Assembly (NCBI GenBank): GCA_021791145.1
Contig: JAJYXE010000037.1
Coordinates: forward strand, 38,190 to 102,189
Reading direction: 5' to 3'
Length of the DNA stretch: 64,000 bases
Origin: Actinomycetes bacterium
GTDB taxonomy: Bacteria > Actinomycetota > Acidimicrobiia > Acidimicrobiales > RAAP-2
Position numbers and translations under genes: made by a program. The notes beneath the pieces were generated by a model. It ran no database searches. It was given only the letters and a program-made list of their open reading frames with translations, and had not been told where the DNA came from. This document shows, piece by piece, positions 9,225 through 17,325 of this stretch (positions within the stretch are counted from its first letter, which is position 1; every line of letters begins with the position of its first letter).

Positions 9225-9457
9225 GGTTCCCGTCCGTCGGTCGATCGGCGGGGCGGCAGGAGGTGCTCCAGATCGCCGGGGGCGATCCTGCAGGACTCGA
9301 TGAACCGGTCGACGTCCTCCTCCTTCAGGCGGATCACCCGGCCGAACTTATAGGCCGCGAGGTCGCCGCCGTCAATGAACCGGTACAGGCTCCGCAGCGT
9401 CACGCCGAGGCGCGCCGACGCATCCTTGGTGCTGAGCCAGCGCACCTGCTCCGCCAT
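9221..9457 (-). CDS. Small excisionase/MerR-like helix-turn-helix protein
   Basis: 78 residues. The sequence WLSTKDASARLGVTLRSLYR followed by GGDLAAYKFGRVIRLKEEDV is the helix-turn-helix plus wing of the excisionase/BldC-like family. A GGGAG ribosome site lies ten bases before ATG 9457; GTG 9460 and ATG 9466 are alternatives. Such chromosomal proteins act as small DNA-binding regulators in actinobacteria. Here it is coupled to the HIT gene and sits between it and rsmE, with no integrase nearby, so a recombination role is unlikely. Confidence 0.82.
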   Translation of the reverse strand: MAEQVRWLSTKDASARLGVTLRSLYRFIDGGDLAAYKFGRVIRLKEEDVDRFIESCRIAPGDLEHLLPPRRSTDGREP

Positions 9458-9494
9458 CACGTTCATACTCCCACTGCGATGTGCCGTCGGAGAC

Positions 9495-10202
9495 TCATTC
9501 TCCGTGGCCTGACACCGTACCGGCGCGCCGGGCGCCGAGGAGCACCCCGGCAGCGATCGCGGCGGTCTCGGTGCGAAGCACGTACGCCGCGAGCCCGACC
9601 GTCGGCCAGCCCGACGAGAGCTCGTCGGCGCTCCACCCGCCTTCGGGCCCGACGGCGATGCCGGTGACCTCCGCGGCGAGCGCAGGGCCGCCGGGCTCGG
9701 CGAGGGCCGTGCCTGCGGGTTCGAGGTCGTCGAGGCCGACGACGCCGACGACCTCTGGGAGCCACACCCGCCGGGACTGGGCTGACGCCTCGGCCGCCAC
9801 CCGGCGAAGGCGGCCGAGGAGGGCGCCGGCACGGTCCGCGTCCCAACGGACGACCGAGCGGGCCGACGAGAGGATGACGATCCGGTCGATGCCGAGCTCG
9901 GTGAGCTTCTGGACCACCCACTCGGGGCGAGCAGCCTTCACAGGGGTGAAGGCGACGGTAAGGGCCGGGACCGGCGCGGCTTCGAGCTCCGTCGTCCCGT
10001 CCAGCTCGAGGGTGCCCTGCCGGCGATAGCGGCACCGCGTCCATCGGCCGCGTCCGTCGGTCGCCACGACCGTCTCGCCGTCGGCCAACCGCAGGACTCG
10101 CTCCAGGTGGTGGGCGGACTCGCTCGCGAGGACCGGGGCGCCTGGGTCGCCGACGAGCACCTGCGCGGCGGCGCGGCGGCGCGCGACGAGCCCCGGTGGC
10201 AT
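9495..10202 (-). CDS. rsmE: 16S rRNA m3U1498 methyltransferase RsmE
   Basis: 235 residues from ATG 10202. The protein has the N-terminal PUA-like region (HHLERVLRLADGE), the conserved KAARPEWVVQKLTELGID block and the SPOUT knot (AVGPEGGWSADE, then LRTETAAIAA). RsmE methylates U1498 of 16S rRNA using S-adenosylmethionine. It lies 13 bases after dnaJ, a common linkage in actinobacteria and firmicutes. Confidence 0.93.
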   Translation of the reverse strand: MPPGLVARRRAAAQVLVGDPGAPVLASESAHHLERVLRLADGETVVATDGRGRWTRCRYRRQGTLELDGTTELEAAPVPALTVAFTPVKAARPEWVVQKLTELGIDRIVILSSARSVVRWDADRAGALLGRLRRVAAEASAQSRRVWLPEVVGVVGLDDLEPAGTALAEPGGPALAAEVTGIAVGPEGGWSADELSSGWPTVGLAAYVLRTETAAIAAGVLLGARRAGTVSGHGE

Positions 10203-10215
10203 GCCTGCCCGGGGA

Positions 10216-11349
10216 TCAGCCGAGCGCGGAGCGGATCCGGGAGAGGACGCCGTCGTGTCCGTGGACCTCCTCGCCGCGCTCAGCGGCGAGCTCGGCCAAG
10301 AGCTCACGCTGGCGGGGCGAGAGCTCGGTCGGCGTGTCGACCGCGAGGTGGACGTAGAGGTCGCCCCGGCCGCGTCCTCGGAGGTGGGGCACGCCGAGCC
10401 CTCGGATCCGCACCACCGTCCCGGTCTGGGTGCCCTGCGCGACCGCGATCTGGCGAGGCTCCTCGAGCGTCTCCACCTCGACCGACGTGCCGAGCGCCGC
10501 TTGTGCCATGCCGATGTGCAGGGTCGTGTGCAGGTCGTCGCCTGCGCGCTCGAAACGCTCGTCGGGCTCCACCACGAGGTGGACGAAGAGCGACCCGTTG
10601 GGCCCGCCGCGCGGCCCTGCCGGGCCCCGGCCCGCGAGGCGGAGCGTCGACCCGTCGTCCACGCCGGCGGGCACTTCGACCATGAAGTCCCTGTCCTCCA
10701 TCCGCCGTCCGTCGCCGCGACAGGCCCTGCAGGGGTCGGCGATCACCTCGCCGGTCCCCTGGCACCTCGAGCAGCCGATCGTGGTCATCACCTGGCCCAG
10801 CAGGGAGTTGCGGAGGCGGCGGATCTCGCCCGTCCCCTGGCAGTCGGTGCACGCGACGGGCTGGGTCCCCGGCGCCGCCCCGCTGCCGCCGCACTCGCTG
10901 CAGGTGACCGGCAGCCGCACCGAGAGCTGCTTGTGCGCCCCGAAGACCGCCTCGGCGAATTCGAGGTGCAAGGTGACCTCGGCGTCGCTGCCCTGCTGGG
11001 GGCCACGCTGCCTCCCGCGGGGTGCGCCGGTCATCGTCCCGAAGAACATCTCGAAGAGGTCCGAGAGCCCGCCGTCGAACCCGAAGCCGGCGCCGCCTGC
11101 GGCGCCTGCGCCGCCGAAGCTCGCGGGGCCGAGCCGGTCGTAGCGGGCGCGGCGCTCGGGGTCGCGCAGCACCTCGTAGGCGAAGGAGATCTCCTTGAAC
11201 TTGGCCTCGAGCTCCGGGTCGCCTCCGTTCGCGTCCGGGTGGTACTCGCGCGCCCGGCGCCGGTAGGCGCGCTTGATCTCCTCTTCGGTCGCGTCCGGCC
11301 GGACCCCGAGAAGCTCGTAGAGGTCGCCCATCGTCTCAGCGCCTGCCAC
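10216..11349 (-). CDS. dnaJ: Chaperone DnaJ (type I)
   Basis: 377 residues. The start is set by a strong AAGGAGG (11363-11357) seven bases before GTG 11349; GTG 11355 is only one base from it and ATG 11331 has no site. Order: J domain (LYELLGVRPDATEEEIKRAY, HPD), Gly/Phe linker, four zinc repeats (CSECGGSG, CTDCQGTG, CSRCQGTG, CRACRGDG), and C-terminal substrate-binding domains. DnaJ delivers unfolded protein to DnaK. The 5' end overlaps hrcA by 14 bases, so it should be repressed by HrcA through the CIRCE site upstream of hrcA. No dnaK or grpE is present here. Confidence 0.95.
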   Translation of the reverse strand: MAGAETMGDLYELLGVRPDATEEEIKRAYRRRAREYHPDANGGDPELEAKFKEISFAYEVLRDPERRARYDRLGPASFGGAGAAGGAGFGFDGGLSDLFEMFFGTMTGAPRGRQRGPQQGSDAEVTLHLEFAEAVFGAHKQLSVRLPVTCSECGGSGAAPGTQPVACTDCQGTGEIRRLRNSLLGQVMTTIGCSRCQGTGEVIADPCRACRGDGRRMEDRDFMVEVPAGVDDGSTLRLAGRGPAGPRGGPNGSLFVHLVVEPDERFERAGDDLHTTLHIGMAQAALGTSVEVETLEEPRQIAVAQGTQTGTVVRIRGLGVPHLRGRGRGDLYVHLAVDTPTELSPRQRELLAELAAERGEEVHGHDGVLSRIRSALG

Positions 11350-12421
11350 GTGCACGCCTCCTTGGAGCGGCCCTCCCGGCCGGCCGGCGCGCCGACCCGG
11401 GATCGAACGATTCGCCGAGCCGCCGGCCGAGGTGCTCCGAGACGACCCGGGCTGCGGCGAGCGCCTGCGGATAATTCATGCGGGTCGGCCCGAGCAGCCC
11501 CACGGCACCCGCCGCATGCCCGTCGACGTTGACCGGCGTCACTACCACGGCGCACGAGGAGAGCGGCTCGTAGCCGTGCTCCGCCCCGATCGCCACGGAC
11601 AGGCCCCGCTCGATCACGTCGCGAAGGAGGGAGACCACGACGAGCTGCTTCTCGAGCGTGGCGAGCACTGCGCGGACGGTGTCGACCGCGTCGAAGGCCG
11701 CAGCAAGCTTGGAGGGGCCTCCGACGAACACGCGGTCGTGGGCCTCCGAGGCGAGGTCCGCGAGCACCGGCTGCGCGAGCGACACCACCTTGTCGACCGC
11801 AGGGTCGCCGCTCGGCTCCGGCGCGATGACCGCACCGAGCGAACGCGACTTCGCGGCCGCCTGCAACCGGGCCGACGCCGTTGCCAGCACCTCGTCGGAG
11901 ACCTCTTCGGCGAAGTCGATCGAGCGCTTCTCGACCGTGCCGTCGGCGAGGACCGCCACGAGCAGGGCCAACCTCGGCCCGAGCCCCACGAGCTGCACGG
12001 AGCGCACCGCGGCGGCTTCGTGGCTCGGCGGGAGCACCACCGACGCGTAGGAGGTGAGCTCGCAGAGCAGCCCAGAGGTCCGCTCGAGCATCTCCTCCAT
12101 CTCCCCGTGGACCTGGTCGAAGAACCGGCTCACCTTGTGGCGCTGCGACGGGCTGAGCACGCCGGGCTCGGTCAGCTGGTCGACGAAGAACCGGTAGCCC
12201 TTGTCGGTCGGGATCCGCCCGGCGCTCGTGTGCGGCTGCGCGAGGTACCCCTCGCGCTCCAGCGCCACCATCTCGGAGCGGATCGTCGCCGACGAGACGT
12301 TGATGCCGGCGGCCTGGGCCACGTGGTGGGACCCGACCGGCTGGGCCGTGCCGATGTACTCGGTCACGACGGCCTCGAGGATCGCGGCCTTGCGGGGGTC
12401 GAGGTCCTGGGTGTCGGGCAT
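11336..12421 (-). CDS. hrcA: Heat-inducible transcription repressor HrcA
   Basis: 361 residues from ATG 12421. The N-terminal winged helix has PRKAAILEAVVTEYI and SSATIRSEMVALEREGYL, followed by HTSAGRIPTDKGYRFFVD, all diagnostic of HrcA. HrcA binds CIRCE operators and represses chaperone genes until heat shock. A CIRCE element lies 29 bases upstream of the start, so it represses itself and the coupled dnaJ. The longer frame to 12505 would run through CIRCE and is rejected. Confidence 0.95.
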   Translation of the reverse strand: MPDTQDLDPRKAAILEAVVTEYIGTAQPVGSHHVAQAAGINVSSATIRSEMVALEREGYLAQPHTSAGRIPTDKGYRFFVDQLTEPGVLSPSQRHKVSRFFDQVHGEMEEMLERTSGLLCELTSYASVVLPPSHEAAAVRSVQLVGLGPRLALLVAVLADGTVEKRSIDFAEEVSDEVLATASARLQAAAKSRSLGAVIAPEPSGDPAVDKVVSLAQPVLADLASEAHDRVFVGGPSKLAAAFDAVDTVRAVLATLEKQLVVVSLLRDVIERGLSVAIGAEHGYEPLSSCAVVVTPVNVDGHAAGAVGLLGPTRMNYPQALAAARVVSEHLGRRLGESFDPGSARRPAGRAAPRRRARGRR

Positions 12422-12449
12422 GGGTGCGTCTCCGTCGGCAACGTCGTCC

Positions 12450-12476
12450 TTGGCACTCGATTCTACCGAGTGCCAG
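12450..12476. promoter_or_regulatory. CIRCE operator for HrcA
   Basis: TTGGCACTC, nine bases, GAGTGCCAG. The half-sites TGGCACTC and GAGTGCCA are perfect inverted repeats, and the spacing of nine matches the CIRCE consensus TTAGCACTC-N9-GAGTGCTAA. It lies between lepA and hrcA, 29 bases before the hrcA start. Confidence 0.95.
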
Positions 12477-12501
12477 GCTCGCGCGGGCGGTCGTGCGCCG
12501 G

Positions 12502-14319
12502 TCAATCGTCGAGGCGGAGCGCCGAGATGAACGCCTCCTGGGGCACCTCGACGCGTCCGATGCTCTTCATCCGCTTCTTCCCCTCCTTCTGGCGCTCGAG
12601 CAGCTTGCGCTTGCGCGTGATGTCACCCCCATAGCACTTCGCCAGCACATCCTTGCGCCTCGCCTTCACGGTCTCGCGCGCGACGACCCGCCCGCCGATC
12701 GCCGCCTGGATCGGGACGTCGAAGAGCTGGCGGGGGATCAGCTCGCGCAGCTTCTCGGTCATCCGCCGCCCGTAGGCGTCGGCCGCCGAGCGGTGGACGA
12801 TCGTCGAGAAGGCGTCCACCGGGACGTGGTTGATGAGCAGGTCGACGCGCACGAGGTCGGCCGTCGCGTAGCCCGCAGGCTCGTAGTCGAGGCTCGCATA
12901 GCCCTTCGTCCGGCTCTTCAGCTGGTCGAAGAAGTCGACGACGACCTCGGCGAGCGGGATCGAGTAGACGAGCTCGACCCGCTCGGGCGAGAGGTACTCC
13001 ATGCGTTGCATCTCGCCGCGGCGGCTCTGGCACAGGTCCATGACCGTGCCGGTGTACTCCGAGGGCGTGAGGACGGTGGCGGTCAGCATCGGCTCGTCGA
13101 CATGGTCGATCCGTGCGGCATCGGGGAGACCGGTGGGGTTGTCCACCTCTGCGACCGTCCCGTCGGTCAGGTACGCCCGGTACTCGACAGACGGCGCGGT
13201 GGCGATGAGCGAGAGATCGAACTCCCGCTCGAGCCGCTCCCTGATGATCTCCATGTGCAAGAGCCCGAGGAAGCCGCAGCGGAAGCCGAAGCCGAGCGCG
13301 TGCGACGACTCGGGCTCGTAGGTGAAGCTGGCGTCGTTGAGCTTCAGCTTGTCGAGCGCGTCGCGCAGCTCGGGGAGCTCGTCGCCGTCGATCGGGTACA
13401 GGCCGCAGAAGACCATCGGCTTCGGGTCGCGGTAACCCGCAAGCGGGGCGGGCGCCGGGGACGCGGCGTCGGTCACCGTCTCGCCCGAGCGGGCCTCCCC
13501 GACGTTCTTGATCCCTGCGATGAGGTAGCCCACCTCTCCGGGGCCGAGCTCCTCGGCGCGCTGGGGGTCGGGCGTGCGCACGCCGATCTCCTCGACGTCA
13601 TGCACCGCCCCCGCCTGCATGAACCGCAGGCGGCTCGCGTTGGACAGCACACCGTCGACCACCCGCACCGAGGAGACCACTCCCCGGTACTGGTCGTAGG
13701 ACGAGTCGAAGATCAGCGCTCGCAGCGGGGCGTCGCGCCGCCCCTCGGGCGGGGGGATCCGTTCGACGATTGCGTCGAGCAGCTCGGGCACGCCCTCGCC
13801 CGTCTTCGCCGAGATGCGCAGGATCTGGTCCGCCGCGATCCCGAGGACCTGCTCGATCTCCTTCGCCGCCCGCTCGGGGTCCGCCGCGGGCAGGTCGATC
13901 TTGTTCAGCACGGCCACGATCTCGAGGTCGTGCTCGATGGCCTGGTAGCTGTTGGCGAGGGTCTGCGCCTGGATCCCCTGCGACGCGTCGACGAGCAGCA
14001 CCGCCCCTTCGCAGGCCGCGAGCGACCGGCTCACCTCGTAGCCGAAGTCGACGTGGCCAGGGGTGTCGATCAGGTGCAGCACGTGGTCCCGGTAGACGAC
14101 CCGCACGTTCTGCGCCTTGATCGTGATGCCGCGCTCGCGCTCGATGTCCATCGAGTCCAGGTACTGCTCGCGCATCAGGCGGGGGTCGACCGCGCCGGTC
14201 AGCTCGAGGATACGGTCCGAGAGCGTCGACTTGCCGTGGTCGACGTGGCTGATGATCGAGAAGTTGCGGATGCGCGCGGTCGGCACCTTCCCGGGTGCCG
14301 GCCCGCCAGACGAGGGCAC
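12502..14319 (-). CDS. lepA: Elongation factor 4 (LepA)
   Basis: 605 residues from GTG 14319, close to the usual 600. G1 HVDHGKST, G2 [10 protein letters not shown]3 DTPGHVDF and G4 NKIDLP are intact. The C-terminal LepA-specific part has [27 protein letters not shown] and the ending [24 protein letters not shown]. LepA is a ribosomal GTPase that acts on stalled or assembling ribosomes. It is divergent from rpsT, the usual neighbour. Confidence 0.96.
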   Translation of the reverse strand: MPSSGGPAPGKVPTARIRNFSIISHVDHGKSTLSDRILELTGAVDPRLMREQYLDSMDIERERGITIKAQNVRVVYRDHVLHLIDTPGHVDFGYEVSRSLAACEGAVLLVDASQGIQAQTLANSYQAIEHDLEIVAVLNKIDLPAADPERAAKEIEQVLGIAADQILRISAKTGEGVPELLDAIVERIPPPEGRRDAPLRALIFDSSYDQYRGVVSSVRVVDGVLSNASRLRFMQAGAVHDVEEIGVRTPDPQRAEELGPGEVGYLIAGIKNVGEARSGETVTDAASPAPAPLAGYRDPKPMVFCGLYPIDGDELPELRDALDKLKLNDASFTYEPESSHALGFGFRCGFLGLLHMEIIRERLEREFDLSLIATAPSVEYRAYLTDGTVAEVDNPTGLPDAARIDHVDEPMLTATVLTPSEYTGTVMDLCQSRRGEMQRMEYLSPERVELVYSIPLAEVVVDFFDQLKSRTKGYASLDYEPAGYATADLVRVDLLINHVPVDAFSTIVHRSAADAYGRRMTEKLRELIPRQLFDVPIQAAIGGRVVARETVKARRKDVLAKCYGGDITRKRKLLERQKEGKKRMKSIGRVEVPQEAFISALRLDD

Positions 14320-14492
14320 GGTCCATCGATCGTAGCGGCGGCGACTCCCTTGCCCGAGCACGTGGCGCGACCGGGCGACCGCGCCAGGTCGCCTGCTACG
14401 ATGGGCGCCCGCCGCGTCCCGGGACGAGCCCGGGCCCGCGCGCCATTGGCATGCCGGTGGCACCCTGACCGCAGATCCGAGGAATTCGCACC

Positions 14493-14756
14493 GTGGCGAA
14501 CATCAAGTCCCAGATCAAGCGCAATCTCCAGAACGAGCGCCGGCGGCTGCGCAACCGGTCTGTCCGCTCCGAGATGCGCACCCGGGCCAAGACCGCTGTC
14601 GCAGCAGCCGAGTCCGGCGCGGAGGACGCGATCGACGCGCTCCGTGCCGCGGTGAAGCGGATCGACAAGGCCGCCTCACAGGGCGTGATCCACAAGAACC
14701 AGGCCGCGAACCGCAAGTCGCGGCTGATGCGGCGCATCGCGAAGCTCTCGTCCTGA
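14493..14756 (+). CDS. rpsT: 30S ribosomal protein S20
   Basis: 87 residues from GTG 14493, preceded by GAGGAATTC. The basic helical sequence [20 protein letters not shown] and [15 protein letters not shown] are typical of S20, which binds the 5' and 3' minor domains of 16S rRNA. A TACGAT -10-like box lies near 14397. It is convergent with holA. Confidence 0.95.
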   Translation: MANIKSQIKRNLQNERRRLRNRSVRSEMRTRAKTAVAAAESGAEDAIDALRAAVKRIDKAASQGVIHKNQAANRKSRLMRRIAKLSS

Positions 14757-14779
14757 GGCTGCGCGCCTCGACGTCGGGG

Positions 14780-15901
14780 TCAGCGGCGCGCCCGGCCGCC
14801 CCGAGGAGCGGGCGCGCTGCGCTGCGCGTGCGGGGCTGCGGCCCGGGTCCGGGCGAGGCGGGCCAGCCGCGCGACGAGCACCTCGAGCACCACCTCGGCC
14901 GGCAGTGCCGTCCTCCCCTTCACGTCGAGGTCTGCGTCCGCGATCAAGGTGACGGCCTGGCCGATGCGCTCGCTGCCAAGCTGGCGGGCCCGCTCCAGCG
15001 CCTTCTTGGCGACGAACGGGCTCTTCACGCCGAGGAGGGCGGCGGCGGCGTCTGCGGTGACGACCGCAGCCCCGTCCAGGCGCAGCATGTTGGAGAAGTG
15101 GCTGTGCAGGGTGGCGAGGACCAGCGGGGCCGGCCGGCCGGACCCGACCAGTCGGTGGAGCGCGCGGAGGGCGGCACGGGCGTCGCCCTGGTCGACCGCG
15201 TCGGTGAGCTCCCAGGGAGGGACCGCGCCGGCTTCCCCGAGGAACGGCTCGAGCGCCGCGAGGCTCACGGACGCGCCCTTTCCGTAGGCGGCGGCGAGCG
15301 ACTCGAGAAGGCCCGCCAGCCGACCGAGATCCTCGCCGAGGTGCTCCTCCAGCCGGCGGCTCGCGGCGGCGTCGAGCCGCACGGGCGCGTGGCGGAGCTG
15401 CTCGGCCATCCAGCGCCCGCGTTCACGGCCGCGGCCGGCCGCCGCCTCGACCACCTCGCCGGATGCGGCCGCGAGCTTCACCAGCGGAGCGGGGATCGAC
15501 CCGCCCCCTGCGACGAGCACGAGGTGGACCGAGGGGACGGCGTGGTCGAGGGCCTGCGCGAGGCGCGCCGCGTCCGACGCGCCAAGCCTGCCGGCCTCGC
15601 GCACGACGACCACCCGTCGGTCGGCCAGGAGGGGCGGCGTCGTGCACGCGTCCACGATCGCTCCGACGTCGAGCTCGTCGGCGGCACCGTGCTCTTCGAC
15701 CGCCAGCGACTGGTCGACGCCGCCGGACAGCCGTTCGACGAGCGCGCGCGCCGCCTGGACGACGAGCGCCGGATCATCCCCACGGACCACGTGGACGGTG
15801 CCGGGGGAGCCGGCGCGCGAGGTGCCGGCTGGGCCGGCGCGCGAGGTCCCGGCGGCGCGCGGGGTTCCCTCCCCCTCCTCACCCAGGGCGCGGCCCGTCA
15901 T
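14780..15901 (-). CDS. holA: DNA polymerase III delta subunit
   Basis: 373 residues; the start ATG 15901 overlaps the stop of the folP-like gene as ATGA. Features of HolA: VHVVRGDDPALVVQAARALV at the start of the AAA-like domain, LADRRVVVVREAGRL, and the C-terminal collar region (LVGSGRPAPLVLATLHSHFSNMLRL split by family spacing). HolA opens the sliding clamp within the clamp loader. The first 35 residues repeat AGTSRAG and are not part of the fold; the repeat comes from two near-identical DNA segments around 15816-15850. HolA next to rpsT is a common arrangement. Confidence 0.9.
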   Translation of the reverse strand: MTGRALGEEGEGTPRAAGTSRAGPAGTSRAGSPGTVHVVRGDDPALVVQAARALVERLSGGVDQSLAVEEHGAADELDVGAIVDACTTPPLLADRRVVVVREAGRLGASDAARLAQALDHAVPSVHLVLVAGGGSIPAPLVKLAAASGEVVEAAAGRGRERGRWMAEQLRHAPVRLDAAASRRLEEHLGEDLGRLAGLLESLAAAYGKGASVSLAALEPFLGEAGAVPPWELTDAVDQGDARAALRALHRLVGSGRPAPLVLATLHSHFSNMLRLDGAAVVTADAAAALLGVKSPFVAKKALERARQLGSERIGQAVTLIADADLDVKGRTALPAEVVLEVLVARLARLARTRAAAPHAQRSAPAPRGGRARR

Positions 15902-16845
15902 CGGAGCCGGCGTATGGGCACCGGCGAGCTCCCGCGCGCGGAGAGGATCTCTGCGAGGGCGTCACGGACGCGCACGGTCCCCGCGACGTCGTGGACGCGC
16001 AGGACCCTGCACCCCAAGGCGATGCCGAGGGCGGCGGCGGAGAGGGACGCCTCCCGCCGCTCGTCGAGCCCGAGCCCGAGCACGACGCCCAGGAACGTCT
16101 TGTTGGACGCCGAGAGGAGGAGGGGGAAGCCCAGCCCGGCGAGCACGTCGGACGCCCGCAGCAGCGCGAGGGACTGGTCGGCGGTCTTGCCGAGGTCGAG
16201 GCCGGCATCGAGCACCACCCTCTCGGCAGGCACCCCCGCCGCGATGGCGCGTCGCGCCCGCTCTGCGAGGAATGCGGCGACCGTGGCGACGACGTCGTCA
16301 TAAAGGGGGGCGGGATCGGGGACGCGGGGCGCGAGCCGGATGTGAGTCGCGACGACCGACGCCCCCGCGCCGGCGGCGGCGAGGAGGTAGTCGGGGTCGG
16401 CGAAGCCGCTGATGTCGTTGCCGACGACCGCGCCCGCCTGGTAGGCCGCCCGAGCGACGTTCGCCCGCCACGTGTCCACCGACACGGGCACCTCGAAACG
16501 CGCCGTGATCGCTCCCACTGCGGGGACGACGCGGTCGAGCTCCTCTTGCTCGGTCACCTCCGGACCGGGTCCGGCCTTTACGCCCCCGACGTCGAGAATG
16601 TCCGCGCCCTGCGCGACGAGCTCGTCGGCGCGGCGGAGCAGCGCGTCGAGCCCGAACGTGGCGCCGTGGTCGTAGAAGGAGTCAGGCGTGCGGTTCAAGA
16701 TTCCCATCACGAGCGCGCGGTGTGCGATGTCGTAGCGGCGAGCGCCGAGTGCCAGCCGGGAGACCGAACGGCCCAGCGGCGTCGCCGCCTGCACACCACG
16801 CATGTGGGTCGCGATCCCCCCGCCCGGCACAGCGCCCTCCTCCAC
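15898..16845 (-). CDS. folP2: FolP2-type dihydropteroate synthase homologue
   Basis: 315 residues from GTG 16845; ATG 16803 is the alternative. It has the pterin-binding TIM-barrel motifs, but in the variant form of actinobacterial FolP2: MGILNRTPDSFYDHGATF where true DHPS has NVTPDSFSDGG, then DVGGVKAGPGPEV, SVDTWRANVARAA and GNDISG. True DHPS makes dihydropteroate from p-aminobenzoate. The FolP2 branch of mycobacteria is generally considered a paralogue with doubtful DHPS activity, so the reaction here is uncertain. It is translationally coupled to holA. Confidence 0.8.
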   Translation of the reverse strand: MEEGAVPGGGIATHMRGVQAATPLGRSVSRLALGARRYDIAHRALVMGILNRTPDSFYDHGATFGLDALLRRADELVAQGADILDVGGVKAGPGPEVTEQEELDRVVPAVGAITARFEVPVSVDTWRANVARAAYQAGAVVGNDISGFADPDYLLAAAGAGASVVATHIRLAPRVPDPAPLYDDVVATVAAFLAERARRAIAAGVPAERVVLDAGLDLGKTADQSLALLRASDVLAGLGFPLLLSASNKTFLGVVLGLGLDERREASLSAAALGIALGCRVLRVHDVAGTVRVRDALAEILSARGSSPVPIRRLR

Positions 16846-16849
16846 GGAC

Positions 16850-16894
16850 GCCGACCCTACCGAAGCCGACCCTACCGAAGCCGACCCTGCCGAA
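16850..16894. repeat. 15-bp tandem repeat, three copies, upstream of folP2
   Basis: Units 16850-16864, 16865-16879 and 16880-16894 (GCCGACCCTACCGAA, last copy with one change). It lies between the folP2 start and the riboswitch promoter. Confidence 0.9.
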
Positions 16895-16925
16895 GAGGCG
16901 GCGGACGGCCGTCGGGAAACTCCAC

Positions 16926-16955
16926 TTGCGCGCCGGTCCGGCAGCGGCGTATAGT
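16926..16955 (+). promoter_or_regulatory. Promoter of the c-di-GMP riboswitch transcript
   Basis: TTGCGC (16926-16931), 18-bp spacer, TATAGT (16950-16955). Transcription would start near 16962, about 20 bases before the first helix of the aptamer. Confidence 0.6.
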
Positions 16956-16980
16956 GCTTGGGTCTCGGTGCGCTCGTGCA

Positions 16981-17069
16981 GGCGCCGACGAAAGGGCAAA
17001 CCCACCGTGAGGTGGGGACGCAAAGTCACGGGGCTCCTGGAGCTAGCCGGACCGCCGAATCGGCCCGCC
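16981..17069 (+). ncRNA. Cyclic di-GMP-I (GEMM-I) riboswitch aptamer
   Basis: The conserved core is present: AAAGGGCAAACC at 16991-17002, helix P2 CCCACC/GGTGGG (17001-17006 with 17011-17016) capped by the GNRA tetraloop GTGA, then GGACGCAAAG (17015-17024) and CACGGG, and the 3' strand TAGCCGG with CCGCCGAA. P1 closes perfectly: GGCG (16981-16984) with CGCC (17066-17069), and CCGA (16985-16988) with TCGG (17060-17063), with a two-base bulge. This is the GEMM-I topology that binds c-di-GMP. Downstream, GTTCCCC (17090-17096) can pair with GGGGAAC (17124-17130), which would hide the GGAGGGG ribosome site (17121-17127). This suggests control of translation. Confidence 0.93.
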
Positions 17070-17137
17070 GTAGGCGTGCCATCTCCGGCGTTCCCCGGAC
17101 GGCTCTTGGAGCTTCGAAGCGGAGGGGAACCGTACGG

Positions 17138-17269
17138 ATGAGAGAGAGCACCAGCCGCCTGCGGGGCGGCCAGGCTTGTCGCTCGGCTCGTCGTGGACCA
17201 GCGCCTGTCCGACTGCGTGTCGGTCGGGAGCGCGGCGCGGGTTCCCCCCAAGTTCGCCTCAGGGGATAG
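17138..17269 (+). CDS. Short ORF directly under the c-di-GMP riboswitch
   Basis: 43 residues from ATG 17138, with GGAGGGG ten bases upstream inside the proposed switch hairpin. The peptide is Arg/Gly-rich and matches no family I know. It could be a small protein, a leader peptide, or chance. Its only support is position: it is the sole ORF with a good ribosome site between the aptamer and the terminator hairpin. Confidence 0.35.
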   Translation: MRESTSRLRGGQACRSARRGPAPVRLRVGRERGAGSPQVRLRG

Positions 17270-17280
17270 GGAGCCGAGCG

Positions 17281-17316
17281 GCGGAGCCCCCCGCCCCCCG
17301 CCAGGGGGCTCCGCCG
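17281..17316. terminator. Strong GC hairpin, likely terminator between convergent transcripts
   Basis: A perfect 12-bp stem GGCGGAGCCCCC (17281-17292) with GGGGGCTCCGCC (17305-17316) and a 12-base loop. There is no T-tract. It sits ten bases past the stop of the minus-strand gene 17326-18552 and 11 bases past the small plus-strand ORF, so it could end both transcripts. Confidence 0.7.
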
Positions 17317-17325
17317 CCGCCGGTC

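Noticed and set aside
14780..16845. Long plus-strand ORFs of 491 and 515 residues opposite holA and folP2
   Set aside because: Antisense shadows; holA and folP2 motifs on the minus strand are intact.
16958..17269. 103-residue ORF covering the riboswitch
   Set aside because: Its first 60 codons are the structured aptamer; only the part from ATG 17138 has a ribosome site.
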